From Sipunculus nudus (Eukaryota > Annelida > Sipuncula > Golfingiida > Sipunculidae), in contig CM049316.1 of the NCBI GenBank assembly GCA_026874595.1, positions 56,863,676 through 56,927,675 on the forward strand: a DNA stretch of 64,000 nt. Reading direction: 5' to 3'. Shown in pieces: positions 51,826 through 63,891 of this stretch; position 1 is the stretch's first letter; each line of letters opens with the position of its first letter. Position numbers and translations under genes: made by a program. The notes beneath the pieces are model-generated. The model was not told where the DNA came from, ran no database searches, and was given only the letters and a program-made list of their open reading frames with translations.

Positions 51826-53127
51826 CTAATTAAGTCCTATATTAGGAAAAAAACTGTTATCTTGAATTGTTTGGTTGGATAAACTAGATTGATAGAGATT
51901 TTCATAATAATGTTTTTCAGCTCTCAAAATTTCTATTTGGTCAGATATTTGCCTCCCATCATTGAGGATCAATTTATTTACTGATTTTTTATTAAAGTTT
52001 CTTTTCTCCAAGTTCAGAAAATATTTAGTTGATTTTTCCCCCTGCTCATACCACCTGCATTTACTTCTGAATAAAGCCCCTTTTGTTTTCTCCTCCAAAT
52101 ATTTTTCTAGCTCTCTTTTGGTTTCTTCTAATTCAGTGTGACTGTTAGAGTTCTGTAGAAATTTAATCTTGTTTTCTAATTCCAAAATTTTACATTTTTT
52201 CTTTGCATTTAACCTTTTACTGAAAGCTATAGATTCACGTCTAATATACATTTTAATGATATCCCAAAGTAAGGGTGGGTTGGCTTCTTTATTTTCTGTT
52301 TGTGCATTTTGTATAGTTGTCCTAATAATGTCAGTATACTCTTGATTATGTAATAAGGTACAGTTTAATTTCCAGTATCCAGGACCCTTTTCATGTAAAT
52401 GGGCATTCAACTCAAGAATCACACCTTCATGATCTGAATTATAGACAGGAATAATATCGGTGTTTGTTACCATTCCTTTCAGACCACATGATACCAAAAA
52501 ATAATCTAGTCGGCTTCTTACAGGTGATGGTAAAATACGGGACCAAGTATATTGTATTTTATCTGGATTACACAATCTCCACATATCACTTAATTGGGTT
52601 TCTTCCATGTATTCTATAACAATTTTCCTAGCTTTGTTATTATTATGACGCTGTTTAGTCTGGTCTAACTTTAAATCAAGGACTAAATTCCAATCACCTC
52701 CAATAATTCTATGATCATTAGATATACTCTCAATCTTCTGAAATAATTCTTCATAAAAGCTTGGTAAATCATTATTTGGACCATAAATATTGACTAATGT
52801 CAATTTATAATCGCCCAATATACAATCTAATATGACAAACCTCCCATCAGCATCCACAATCTGCTGTAAAATTTCACAGGATATATTATTCTTAATTAAA
52901 ATAGCTGTACCCCTCGCGTTTGAATCCCCATGGCTGAAAACAACCCTGTGACCCCATTCTGCCCTCCATTTGCATTCAGTTCTGTTACTGCTATGCGTTT
53001 CCTGCATAAAAATGATTCCCACATCAGTTTTCTTGTTTAACCAGTAAAATATCTGCCTTCGCTTAGAAAAATTACCCAAACCACGGACATTAATGGACAT
53101 AATCTTCACTTCTTTATTTCTCGACAT
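51826..53127 (-). pseudogene. LINE ORF2 APE endonuclease domain
   Basis: 433 residues from MSRNKEVKIMSINVRGLGNF. APE-type motifs: INVRGLG, MQETHS (catalytic Glu), VNIYGPN, GGDWN, SRLDYFLVS and SDHEGV (catalytic His). The C-terminal half leads to the RT and is cut by TAG. Confidence 0.93.
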
Positions 53128-53848
53128 TAGTATAAAGATGTAAAGTACTGTCTAATAGTAATGTCAGTGATAGTAAACTAAAGATTTGTAATGATAATAA
53201 TAAAAGTACATTATTAACTTTCATGATAACATGAACATGGGTGACCTGGCTAGAGGTTTGTTTCGTAATGACCTGTATCTCTACATAGTTATACACGAAA
53301 AGTTCACCACTGCGAGAGAAAACAAATATGTATACAAAACCACGCCTGATGTACCTGGGTGATATAAGGTGATAAACCTGAACAACATTGCCAAATTCAA
53401 CAATTTTCGATTCACAGAGAAGCATTGTTCCTAAATGGATCTTAATAAATAAAAAAAAATAAAAAAAATAAATGTAAATATGATACCACTCCCTGTCACT
53501 GGACTCTGGACCGTTAATTCTCTCTTAGACCACGTCTCATAGCCCCTGTATGTTGTTTACATCGCCATGTAGCCTTTAATTAGTGACATTGAAACACACG
53601 TGGTGGCGCTTCGATATTAGTTTTGTTGCAGCGCCCCCTATCAATAATTCTAATAACTAATTCGGTCGAGGTGTTCCAAATGAGTGAGCCGCCTCAAAGT
53701 TGCGCATGCGCTATGACTCTGCCACGTGTCTTATCATGCCAGCTTATATTGTTAAATAACCAATGGCAACCTGTGTAAAGGATGAAAAACAATACATTAT
53801 GAAATAATTATGTGGAACATGAACAACCAAGTCCTTATCTTATTGCCT
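53128..53848 (-). other. LINE inter-ORF region
   Basis: About 720 bp between ORF1 and ORF2, with an A/T-rich run near 53,450. Unusually long for L1; no second element or LTR pair could be shown inside. Confidence 0.6.
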
Positions 53849-54778
53849 TTAGTTGCCTCGAGGGTTTGTTGCTTGCTGGTCTTGTATCGGCACCCGTTCA
53901 CCGTTAATAAACAGTTGTCCCCGCCAAAACCTCACGCGTGCTCCGTCGTTTTATGCCGCATTCATTTGTGGTATGGCCCTCTGCTTTGTGTTGTAGTCTG
54001 TGGCTGTAAGGTCTTCTGCGAAATGCATGTCCCCGTCTTTAATTTTCTTTTTGGCTTGTTTCAGGACTTCGTTTCTCACCGGTCTGCTGTGATACCGTAC
54101 TAGTATATGTCTGGGTCTTTCTCCTTTTCTACCGGTTCTGTGTGCATTTTCTATTTTACTGCGAATTTCTACTTCCCCTAGGTCTCCAAGAATTTTATTT
54201 GTTTTAATTATTCTAGCAGCAGTATTTAAACAGTTCTCCGCCGTTCCTATCTCTTTCACCCCAATAATTCTAATATTCCATTCCCTGGAGTATCTCTCCT
54301 GTTTATTTGCCTCCTCTGCAATAAGTTTTCTAATTCTGTCTAATTCCAGTTCTTTCAGTCTGTTTTGCTCTTTCAAGGAGGTAATCTCCGCATGCAATTC
54401 TGCGGTTTGTTTTGTCAGCATGTTTTCACGCTTTTCGAGCACGGCCACTCGTTGGTCAAGGGCATTAAGTCCTGTTTCTATAAATTTAACATTTTCTTTA
54501 ATATTTTTCTGGTCTGCTGTTAATGCCATTAACTGTTTGGTAATATCAGTATGTAAGGCACTTATCTGTTCACTGATTCTTGCATTGTAGTCCTTCATAA
54601 GGTCCGCCAAGGTTTTCTGCAACTGGTCATTTGTTATTGGGGTGTCCTTCACGTTGCATGCACTGGCTCCCATTACCTCCAACTCTGACTGTTCGTCTGG
54701 AACGTCTTTTTGCAGAAATTTATCCATATCTCCGCTTGTGCTGGCCGTCTTTTGTTTGCCTTTGCCTCGAGGAGGCAT
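53849..54778 (-). pseudogene. LINE ORF1 (RNA-binding protein), one internal stop
   Basis: MPPRGKGKQKTASTSGDMDK start, then a long coiled coil (heptads around LNALDQRVAVLEKRENML) and an RRM-like/C-terminal domain (SREWNIRIIGVKE, IENAHRTGRKGERPRHILV). TAA at 53,951-53,953 interrupts; the same frame continues with FWRGQLFINGERV, the usual ORF1 ending, to TAA at 53,849. Full frame 930 nt. Confidence 0.9.
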
Positions 54779-54888
54779 ATCTTCTTACTTTGATTAATAT
54801 TTAGACGACGTACTGTCTAAAATTTTACGTGTTGCGGGACCCTAGAAAAAACGTGTCCTCACCCCTTGATCATGTGACCGGAAGTCCC

Positions 54889-54906
54889 GGGCATGATTAC
54901 ATCTTT
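54889..54906. repeat. LINE target-site duplication, right copy
   Basis: GGGCATGATTACATCTTT; see 48,294-48,311. Confidence 0.9.
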
Positions 54907-55012
54907 CTATTTCTAGAAACAAATTCATCATGGATAATCTTAAACTAATTTTGTCATGCAATCAGGCATGTTATCTTTACTTGCAAAATGTACGAAGCAC
55001 ATGCACCAGAAA

Positions 55013-57380
55013 CAAGTAACCCATGGGTTATGACGCTCAAAAGCCAAGCATGATCTGTGACATCATGGGCTGAGATTCACAACTTCCAGTTAGATGTTTG
55101 AAGAACCTATTTGCCAATTTTGTTGAAAATTTCTACGATGACAGAAATATATATCATATATGTCTGGTTAAAACACAGTGCTTGATGGTCTGAGGCAAAA
55201 TGTTTGATTGTTGAGCTATCAGGAACTAATCCCATAGCTTGCTTGATACCTGTCAGTCTCAAAAGGAACACCAAACAGGCCAAATGTAATATCAACATAT
55301 AAAGCAAAAAATCAAGGAAATCCATGCAAGAATTATTCAGAAACGGATGCTTCTGTATGAATTTTTATTCAACACAAACCAACTGTACTGAACTTTCATA
55401 AAAGTAATCTTTGACCCAATCCTTTGCAAGATTACATTACTATACGTTCCACTGCATTCACTTTAATAGTTCTGAAATCCGACAACAAACAACCTCTAAA
55501 AGAGACAAAACATTAAAAAATAACAAAAAAAATGCACCTACAAAAGGATTTCTAAGGTGGCTACCTGGCAGACATAATGGATTACTGAAAAGTTTGACAT
55601 TTGATATCACACATCCTTCAATAAGAAACCAAACTTGTGGCAATTGCTACAAAAATGTTAAAGTAATGAATGTCCAAAACAATTCAAAAGACATGATCAG
55701 GTTGGAGAGCTCTCATTTCAGATTTATGGACATGCAAATGTAAAAAGTGCAAGTCCAATATTTTTTTTAATTATCAACTTGCTTTTTAGTGGGGTCAGCT
55801 GGGTAGGTAAACTGCAAAACCCGAAAGAAAAGAAATGCAGAAACCTTCACTATGAGTCTTGTAAAAAAAAAATAAAGCCATTCATAATCCAGGTACAGAC
55901 CCACATATTAAGAGAACAAACACTTGCTGGTATATCTGATTATTTGTATAAAATTATTTAGATATCTAGAAAACTAAGTTTATTGCTATGATTCCATAAA
56001 ATCAACTACAAAATGTTTCCACCATCTTATAAATCAGTACCTAAACCTTAATACAATAGTCATAGTCTTAATGCCTGGCAGAATCAATTAGTAATGCCTC
56101 CTCTGGCAACATGTGTTTTCATTATGCACTAATGATACTCTTTCTCATTCAAAAAGTTGATGCAAAAGGGAGTCATATATCACAAGTGTCGCTCACAATT
56201 ACGGCCTTACAGTAAGATGTACCAGTTGGATTGCAATGGGTATATATACAAGAAAAATAGAGATGGTCTACAAAGTAAGTTTTTATTGTGAACAACCTTG
56301 TCCTTTTGCCCACATATCAATTGGATTCTTTCTATAGTGATGGGTAACTTCTAGCCACTTAAAACGAGTGATCACTTTGCAAACAATGTGTGAATCACTG
56401 TGACCTGCAATCTTTAACCTCCTGACCAGCTGACCCCAAAACCCCAATTATTTCTTCAAGCAAAAAGACCCATAAATATGAAGTTTGAATCAAATTGAGT
56501 GATGCATAGATGAGGCATATGTGAAAGATTGAAGGTTGGGGTAGAATATAGCTTAAAATATGTTCACAAGCATTTGGAACAATTTAGCATTGTGACATTG
56601 ACCTCTGACCTTTTTAACTCAACATCAATAAGGTTCTTTCCCTATTCGTAGGTAAGCCATATGGGACACATTAGAAGATATAGGTTGGAAAAGTTTGCCA
56701 TAAAGTGATTCCACGCAAGAAGTGGGTGCTGTGAAACTGACCTTTGACCTAAACAAAACAGGTCTTTTCCCCTGTTGGCAGAGAAGCAATATGTCAATGC
56801 TTGAAGGTTTTAAATGAAAAGTCTAGCTTGAAATATGTCCACAACCTTTTTAAAGAAGTGGATCCTCTGACCTTGAACTTTGACCTCAAAATCTATAGGA
56901 TTCTTCTCCTAATTGGTATGTGAGCCATATGTGAAAGAACAAAGGTTTGGGATCAACAGTTTGGCTAAAATGCATCCACAAGCTTTTCAAAGAAGTGGGT
57001 CCAGTGACCTTGACCTTCGATCTTGTGACCTCAAAATAATTATGGTTCTTCCTCTGTTGGTAGGTGAGCCGTATGGGAAAGATGAAGGTTTGGTATGAAA
57101 ATTTAGGCTATAACAATTAATTCTCGGGGATGCTAACACACCCGGTAGAATATAGGTCGCAGTTACCTTATTTCAGGTTTGCAAGGACATCTTTTTAGAA
57201 CCTCTAAGACTGCATAGGGTTCATGATCCTAGCCCTTACGGTTACGCTTTGTGCCCTGCTAACGGACGGACGGCCGGCCAGACGGCCGGATGGACAGACA
57301 GAAGGACGGGCTGACGGAAGGACGACGGACAAAGACCCATCGCTATAGCACAGCATGACTAAAAGTCAAATGAGCTAAAA
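55013..57380. repeat. Dispersed bivalve-type repeat, instance 3, with ~145-bp units
   Basis: Starts CAAGTAACCCATGGGTTATG and ends 'CATCGCTATAGCACAGCATG' ... 'AATGAGCTAAAA'. Between about 56,400 and 57,100 it carries ~130-146-bp units homologous to the array at 23,640-24,665, including a perfect DR1 at 56,738-56,750. 'GGACGGACGGCCGGCCAGAC' tail before the end. Short open frames at 55,411-55,743 and others show no domain. Confidence 0.65.
56738..56750. promoter_or_regulatory. DR1-type nuclear-receptor motif in repeat
   Basis: TGACCTTTGACCT, i.e. AGGTCAAAGGTCA on the other strand, the consensus for RXR/HNF4-type receptors. Also at 2,467-2,479, 10,267-10,279 and 61,523-61,535. Its occurrence inside repeats means function is unproven. 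Confidence 0.4.
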
Positions 57381-57918
57381 AGCCTTAAACATGTATTTGT
57401 ATGTCTCTCATGTCCACGTATTTTTTTTTTATATCTGAGGACTTTTGTAAGATGACAACACAGTCTCGATGGAGTGCATTTAATTTGGGATACACAATGT
57501 TTTTGCAATACAAGATGTTGCCGTGCCAAAGGGTTCATAGGAAAAGGCAAAACATTTTTCATAACTCTAAAATAATTTTTTTCTAATTTATGTTTTCTTT
57601 GTAAAGGTATACAAACAACCGTAAATTTCATTAATGGTAACCTTTTATTTCTGCTGATGACTGCATAAAAAGTCAGTTCTGTGAGACACTATGGGTTTCA
57701 GAATCAATATATAAAAACACATTGTCTGCAACTTGTACATAATAGGACATTTCAAAAGGAATATCAAATATTACTAAAATTTACAATGATCTCAGTATTT
57801 TTAAATATATATGTTTGTAAATGAATTACTTATAGCCAAACGTACTTCGACCTATAATAACCCCGAATTCTATATATATACGCACAACATACATAATAAA
57901 TGATTCAGTAAAAAGTAT

Positions 57919-57924
57919 TTTATT
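57919..57924 (-). terminator. Poly(A) signal of copy D
   Basis: AATAAA on the minus strand, about 84 nt after the TGA of copy D (58,008-58,010). Confidence 0.55.
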
Positions 57925-58007
57925 ATTCCAAGTTCTCATGGTAATGGCCTTCATGGACAAACGTCTTTTTCGTCATTTTCCTTAGTCACCTTTTCCACTG
58001 CAGAGCA

Positions 58008-58037
58008 TCACTGAAGTGGAATGTTTTCCTTAATAAA
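58008..58037 (-). CDS. Copy D: last exon
   Basis: FIKENIPLQ then TGA, after a TTTCAG-type acceptor, phase 0. Matches the HOIP C-terminal 'LTEEVPLGQ'. Confidence 0.75.
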   Translation of the reverse strand, partial: FIKENIPLQ

Positions 58038-60309
58038 CTGAAATTAAAAAGATAACTGTTATCACAGGCAATATAAAGTAATTAATTAATAACAAAAGTG
58101 CAAAGGCTATCAATCCCAAGCGAAATATAAGTATCAAATGTACAAGGTCTTTTTACTGACCTTGAGTAAAGATTCTTTAGTTCCCTTCCAAGTGATTATA
58201 TCCTGGTTTATTTCTTTTTCAATTATTTCCGTCAGTTCAAAAACACTCATGGTTTCTGCCGGGTCTATTCCGTATCTCTTAATCTCCTGGATGAGATGAT
58301 CCGTGTATGCCGACCTATATTGAAGGATATTCATGTGCTATACTTTAACATAATCTCTTCTCATATTTGAAAAATAAACATTTATGGCTGCAGTTATTTT
58401 GCGTGGTGAATGTCAAAAGCAAGAAAGGTATTTCCAAATTTGCAAGCCTTACCAAGAAAGCAGTGTGTTGTCACGAGTTTTGCTGTTTCTTCTATACCAT
58501 TGATAATAATCATCGCATGGGCAATGGGTTTCCTATAATAATTATGGAAAATAAATTCGACGATAATGAATGCTCGAGGATAAAATCTCGATGTTCATGT
58601 TTTCTTCATTTTAATATTTCCGTTACATGAAAATATGTCCCATACCATTATTTACAACTTCTAAACGACCACACCAGCAAAGGTTAATTTGCTTTTTAAA
58701 AAGGAGACAACGGATACACGTCACTGTATTAGTCCGTCGCATATGCGAACAGCATTACATTGTCTGTTAAATATAAACAAGTCACGGGAACAAATGTGGC
58801 AAACCAGTTATTTTAAAACCAATGCCACATACCTTCAGAAAGCGTTGCAAGCGATATGCTGTTAATGGGCGAAGAAAGTAGCAGCATACTCTTGAATGAT
58901 GACAGTGCCAGTCCAAGGGACAGTAGAACCTATCGCATTTCTGTTGCACAATTACCTCATACTTAAAATCATCGTTATAACATAACAATACTGTTATACT
59001 GAAGAACTTATAAATATTAGTATATTGAGAAACTTATATGATATGTTATAATATAATATTGCAAATTTGTTTTATTATTATCAGTAAATTGCATGGCGGA
59101 GCGAAACGAGTCTAAACATGATAAAATATTGAAGGGCTTAAAATGATGGACTTGCCACGAAACATTTCATGCAGTCTTTGCAATATATTCTGTAACATTG
59201 TGAACATTTTATTCTGTCTTCCCAGCCCTTGTCCTCATCTAAGGTGCCCAAACAAGCAGGCTGTTGACCTAATGGACACAACAAGTGTATTAAATTTTAT
59301 GTCAATAGAAATAAAAAAAATTTGGTCGAAAACAATCAAATCTCTATTGAATATGTACACGTTGAGCAAAACTCTTAATATACAGTTTAATACATTACAA
59401 CTTATAATTTTTCAGCGAATTCACGTTTTACTATCGATAATGCAATGTTGGACTAAATGGAACATTTGTTTGATTAAATGTACCCACAGAAAATTAATGG
59501 ATATGAACCATTTCTATATGAGCGACACGATGCTCCTTCCGTTCTTGCATACTCGTTTCTGTGTATCTAAAAGCAGGAATTTTATCTTTGAATAGGCACA
59601 TAACCAGACGTGAACTATTAGAACACATGATTTATAAGTAAATATGAATAAATAGGTTTTACCGCAGGGAAATATAAACCATATAAAATGCAATTGACTG
59701 TAAATTATGTTAATCCACGATTAAGTCAAAAAGAGTACGTGTATTTAAATAATAGCACTAGAGATTATAGAAGGATCCACTTATATTGTGGATACATCTG
59801 TATTAAGACTTGTAGTCATCTTAATGTAACGAAGCTATTAAAGGGTTTACTTGTGAAAGAAAACGTGAGAATAATAGATTGGTAGATCGTCATTCTCTAA
59901 AGAAACAATGAAAAATTTTCTATAAGCATATATCAAGCATATAAGTTTAGCTGTATGTCAGAAATAAAATGCAGTTTTCTAGTGATTTTATTCATATTCA
60001 AATATTAGCATTGTTATGATGTAAGTAAATAAAATAGGTATCTTTCAGCACGGTTTCTGTAACTTAATGACTTACATCTGTCTTTCTCTCAATATGCAGA
60101 CTATTTTTGGTGGTCTCATGTTGCTGACCTATTACTCCAGTACTTGATTTGTCAACATTACTTGTGATTTTGCCTTTATTTTGGTAAGTGTCCTCTTTGT
60201 CTATGTGCTTTAAGATGGAAAAGCACATCTCACATGTCATTCTGTTGTTTGGGTTCAAGTATGTACAAGCTGGACAACTCTCTCTGGTTTCGTGCTCGAG
60301 GGCATTAGT
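58008..60309 (-). CDS. Copy D: HOIP-like zinc finger, pseudo-RING2 and LDD (partial gene)
   Basis: Exons with matching phases: finger (60,076-60,309), a probable linker exon not firmly placed, RING2 (59,159-59,268), RING2/LDD (58,833-58,940), linking exon (58,453-58,532), LDD (58,161-58,314) and last exon (58,008-58,037). The last two join as TKESLLK-FIKENIPLQ-stop, aligning with HOIP 'RLLQKLTEEVPLGQ'. The catalytic Cys position is Glu. No RING1, IBR or PUB is seen; the DNA to the right (60.4-64 kb) is repeats, so 5' exons lie outside the window or are lost. Intact phases, open frames and a nearby poly(A) signal argue for an expressed gene rather than debris. It is clearly more diverged from C than A and B are. 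Confidence 0.75.
58161..58314 (-). CDS. Copy D: LDD exon
   Basis: 154 nt, phase 2 to 0, the same size as copy C 32,660-32,813. SAYTDHLIQEIKRYGIDPAE, then LTEIIEKEI and GTKESLLK. Donor GTCAGT. Confidence 0.87.
58453..58532 (-). CDS. Copy D: RING2-LDD linking exon
   Basis: 80 nt, phase 0 to 2: ETHCPCDDYYQWYRRNSKTR. Acceptor ATTATAG, donor GTAAGG; counterpart of 33,021-33,082. Confidence 0.7.
58833..58940 (-). CDS. Copy D: RING2/LDD exon with HCHHSRVC motif
   Basis: 108 nt, phase 0, same size as copy C 33,343-33,450. KCDRFYCPLDWHCHHSRVCC, then YFLRPLTAYRLQRFLK. Donor GTATGT. Confidence 0.87.
59159..59268 (-). CDS. Copy D: RING2 exon lacking the catalytic cysteine
   Basis: 110 nt if entered in phase 1 at GT CAA CAG and left at TTC before GTGGCA. 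PAC, 15 residues, then CSQCYRIYCKDC. The spacer length equals HOIP; position 11 (catalytic Cys) is Glu and position 13 is Arg. The first Cys of the CPxC pair may be restored by the split codon T|GT if a preceding exon ends in T. Confidence 0.75.
59269..60075 (-). other. Copy D intron region with an unplaced linker exon
   Basis: An exon entering in phase 0 and leaving in phase 1 is needed here. A candidate after CTTTTAG at about 59,567 would end ...YPLIF plus T before GTGGGT near 59,484; it shows little similarity to copy C. Plus-strand frames at 59,143-59,595 and 59,688-59,885 have no support. Confidence 0.35.
60076..60309 (-). CDS. Copy D: zinc-finger exon
   Basis: 234 nt, phase 0 to 0, acceptor TTATCAG, donor GTAAGT. 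TNALEHETRESCPACTYLNP, then CEMC: C-x2-C-x3-N-x6-C-x2-C with TY/M at the NZF ubiquitin-contact positions, followed by a polar tail. Confidence 0.85.
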
Positions 60310-60389
60310 CTGATAAAAGGAAATTTGAGATATTTCCCAGAATATATAATTATTAAAATACACTTTATTTCATTATAACCATTGGATTT

Positions 60390-62170
60390 TAGCATACAAG
60401 ATAAACACAACTAGACAACCAGAGGTCGAGCGCTTGCCGGAGGTTGAAATGACAGACAGACGGACAGACAGAACATATTGTCAGTTTTCTATCATTTGAA
60501 TGACCCTCAGGGCATTTGCTGAGAAGTTGTGGCCTGTAGAATGGCATATCAGACAAAACAACAAGCAAGCAGAAAAGCTGACAACAAAAGACGAACATAC
60601 AGACATTCTGACACATCTATGATAACAGATTACCAGACAAAAGTAGGGAAGGTAAAGAGGAGCAAAATGGGCTACAGTTTATGTAGGTAAGGTTTATAGT
60701 TTTGGAGATATGGCCAAAACATGATATGTTGGGGTGGTTCAAGTGCAGCGCACCCTAGTGGCCATAACCGGAAAATGAAAAATAGCTTTCGAGATATAAG
60801 TATAACTTATAAGATGTACCGGTTTCAAAAGGATTCCTGCAAACTGTGGCCTGTAGAATGATATATGTAAAACGCAAGATCCAGCTAGCAGGTGGATTTG
60901 AGGAATACTGACAGACACACTGACAAAGTGACACACGATTGAGACCAGATGACTTTACGAGGTTATGGAGAAGACTCAGAGAATGAAAATAACCTATAGT
61001 TTATGTAAATCAGGGTTATAGGTTTGGAGATATGGCCAAAACATGATTGTTGGGGAGGTTTGCATCAAGCGTCTCCTAGCGGCCGCATTCAAAAACTGGA
61101 AAAAAAAAACGATTTCGAGATAGGACTTAAGATATGTCAGTTTCGAAAAGATTCCTGCAAAACTGTGGCTTCCAGAGCAAGATGAATAAAATCTCGTCAA
61201 ACGAGATAGTGTACGAGATATTGCAAGACTTCTAATATGATCATATAGCACTAGCACTGCTTGTATGCTACTTGGTGCAGAAAAGTAGACCTCGGTAGCT
61301 TTAAAACGGACAAAGTTAGAAAAATAAGACCCCTCATTTTCGAATATCATGATTTTTCCCCAAAATGCGTAACTATGGTTACGGTAAATTTGAGGCAGCT
61401 ACAAACCAGAAGAAAGGCCTTGGAATGGCGATTAAAATGAGCTATGGTTGAAGTAGATATGACTTAAAGTAACAAATATATGAAGAGAAAACCGTTTTGA
61501 GAAGTTTGGATGACTTTGACCTTGACCTTTGACCTATCTTGCCAAAAACAATAGGCCTCCAGGACTTTTGCTTGACTACTGGCTGATTTAGTTTGAAAGC
61601 AATTGCCGCAAAAAATAGTGGCCTCTAGAGAGTACACAGACAGACATACTGACAAATGATATGTTTGGGAGGGACATGTGCAGCGCCCCCTAGCGGCCAT
61701 ATTCGGAAAATCTAAAATTCGTTTCGAGATATTAGTGCAAGAATAAGACGTACTAGTTTCAAAAGGATTCCTTCAAATCTGTTGCCTGTGAAATGCTATA
61801 TGTTAGACACAAGAACCAGCAAGCAGGCGAATTTGTGGACAACTGACAAACAGACAGACATACTGACAAGGTGACACAAGCTTTGGAAAAGATGACTTAA
61901 CCAATTTATGAAGAAGACCCGTAGGAAGAAAATTAGTCATGGTTTCTGTAAGTGAGAAGTATAGTTATGGAGATATGGATAAAAAAATGATATGTAGGGA
62001 AGGGTCAAAAATACATTCACAAATCACAAATCATTACAAAATATATGATAATATTAAACGAATAATCATTTATCACAGAAAAGGCATACCTCTCTCAACC
62101 CATGTCACCCCAAACGCTCACACAGACACCCATAAAGGCACTACAGATACCAGGTTTCAAGATAAAAATT
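60390..62170. repeat. Repeat cluster with CAGCGCCCCCTAGCGGCC units
   Basis: Three diverged units carry 'AGCGCMCCCTAGYGGCC' words (near 60,747, 61,067, 61,681), followed by 'TTTCGAGATAT', 'GTTTCAAAAGGATTCCT' and 'GTGGCCTGTAGAATG'. 'GACAGACAGAC' words and a DR0/DR1 motif (61,517-61,535) lie between. No exon of copy D is recognisable here. Confidence 0.65.
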
Positions 62171-62677
62171 TAAACGAGCAAAACGCACTTGACGGATAGA
62201 ACGTTTTTATATACATAAACTGTACTTTGAACAAAAATCCCAATATTGCTAAGCACTGACGCCTGGCGTTCACAAAGCCCACTTTTCTCAATATCTTTGT
62301 CATCTGAGAACTGTCGTTGTAGGTATATGTCATTTTCATTTTATTCTTCAACTTTGTCTGGTACAATGTCTTTAACAATGTCTGGTTCGCAGGGGGTACA
62401 ATAAGGTGTAAAGTTTCCTGTCCGCACCTGCCCATCTGTTTTCATAATTTTTTTCTTTTTTTGTCATTTTTGGTCACGTTATAAGCCCAGAAAGCAACAT
62501 CGAAACCGAAAACACCCTGAACAGTCTTGCTGAAGTGACCCGAGTCTACGCAGAAATGAGCCAAATATTTACTTTTGCTCTGAACAGTTTCTCGTTCACA
62601 TGCTATCTAAAATTAATATTTATAAACATAAACTTTGGCGACTACAGTTCTTTTTTAAAGAAAGATTCGCTGTAAAT
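62171..62677. other. No gene seen
   Basis: AT-rich DNA; a minus-strand frame at 62,157-62,435 shows no domain. Confidence 0.45.
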
Positions 62678-63891
62678 CAAGTGGCCCATGGGCAATGGCG
62701 CTAAGGTGAATAAGCCTGACGTACAAGTGACGCATGTATTAATTACTGATGTTATGATCTGGTGGAAAATATTTGTTAAGTAACATTGAACAGTGGGTAG
62801 AATGACTTCCAAATTCATGCTCTTTACCCATAGACCTTAGAAAATACGTTACGGCGACCTTTCCAGCGATCTCTTTAGGACGATTTACCAAGAACTAAAT
62901 AGATGCTATGTTAAAATTTTCTAAGTCCAAATGCTAAGGTGCTAAAATCCTAACATCATGTTCTTTCACATATCTGGCAGAATATAGATCAAAAAGTGAC
63001 ATTATTTCAGGTTTCTAAGGAGACTTTACAATGACCTCCTTTACATTAAGAAATGCGTTTTTAGATCCTACAGTTAATATTTGTGCCCTGTGTGACTCTC
63101 TGGACACTCAAAATTAGGTTTTCCACTAGTAGCTCACAGAATATGTGTCATCATAACAGAATCTTAGGTGTTTCAGGAGAATTTCCCTAATTCCTTGAAT
63201 TTTAAGTTATTAAAGTTCAAGGTTGAACCATGGCCATCTGATTTTCACAGTGCTTAAATCAAAGTTTTTCCAAATAGTTCTCAGAATATATAACAGAAAT
63301 GCTTAGTATTCAAAATCATGAATCATCAGTAGAAATTATCACACGTCGTAATTTCAGGTTTCCATGTAGATTTGCCCAGGACCTCGACTAATGTTGGGTT
63401 AGAATATTCTAGGGCTAAACAGATACATTTTGTGCGATGTTTGATTTTTTGGGTGCTCATAATCTGGATGTACTGCAGTTAGAGGTTTCTAAGTCTTTCT
63501 AAGTTCAGGTTTGTTAACGGACGGACTGCTTCTTTGAAGGTCTCAAAAAAGAAAAAAATATACTTAAAATTTGGAAAAGAATAAAGGTGACGACACTGGT
63601 CTTTGGAAACTGATGAAATTGTCCATGATCCATATGCATTGAAAGAATCATGGCAGTCAATTAATTAGATATTCAGAAACTGGAGCTGATATATCATATT
63701 TGTAATGATTCTAGGGGGCACCAATCGGCCCCATAACTCAGATAATATAAGGTCAGGTGTCATAGGATATTTTTCAAGGGCCTTCTTGGATGTCAAGCTA
63801 GAATATTCTAGGTTTAATGGTTACGATTTGTACCCTATTAAAGAATGATCGCTATAGTTCAGGAGATTTTCAAGTCAACTGAGCTAAAAAA
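62678..63891. repeat. Dispersed bivalve-type repeat, instance 4
   Basis: Starts CAAGTGGCCCATGGGCAATG and ends 'GATCGCTATAGTTCAGG' ... 'CAACTGAGCTAAAAA'. Inner text resembles instances 1 and 2. Confidence 0.7.

Larger units (their letters stand above)
48309..54888 (-). mobile_element. Full-length L1/Tx1-like LINE
   Basis: About 6.58 kb on the minus strand, ending in a poly(A) of about 21 (seen as poly(T) at 48,309-48,329) and flanked by an 18-bp target-site duplication. Layout: 5' UTR, ORF1 (54,778-53,849 with one internal stop), a ~720-bp inter-ORF region, ORF2 with APE endonuclease and reverse transcriptase (53,127 to about 49,354), 3' UTR. Several stops and frameshifts make it inactive, but the intact TSD and tail show a fairly recent insertion next to the minisatellite. 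'GRYIGENI' in the RT suggests the L1-Tx1 group. Confidence 0.92.

Noticed and set aside
53430-53950. Possible solo LTR or other insertion between LINE ORF1 and ORF2
   Set aside because: ORF1 continues in frame past its TAA into a typical ORF1 ending, so the region is native LINE sequence; no direct repeats bound an insert.
55411-55743. Plus-strand open frame of 110 residues
   Set aside because: No recognisable domain, lies inside a repeat, and has no splice or promoter support.
59143-59595. Plus-strand open frame of 150 residues
   Set aside because: It overlaps antisense to the copy D RING2 exon and shows no domain.
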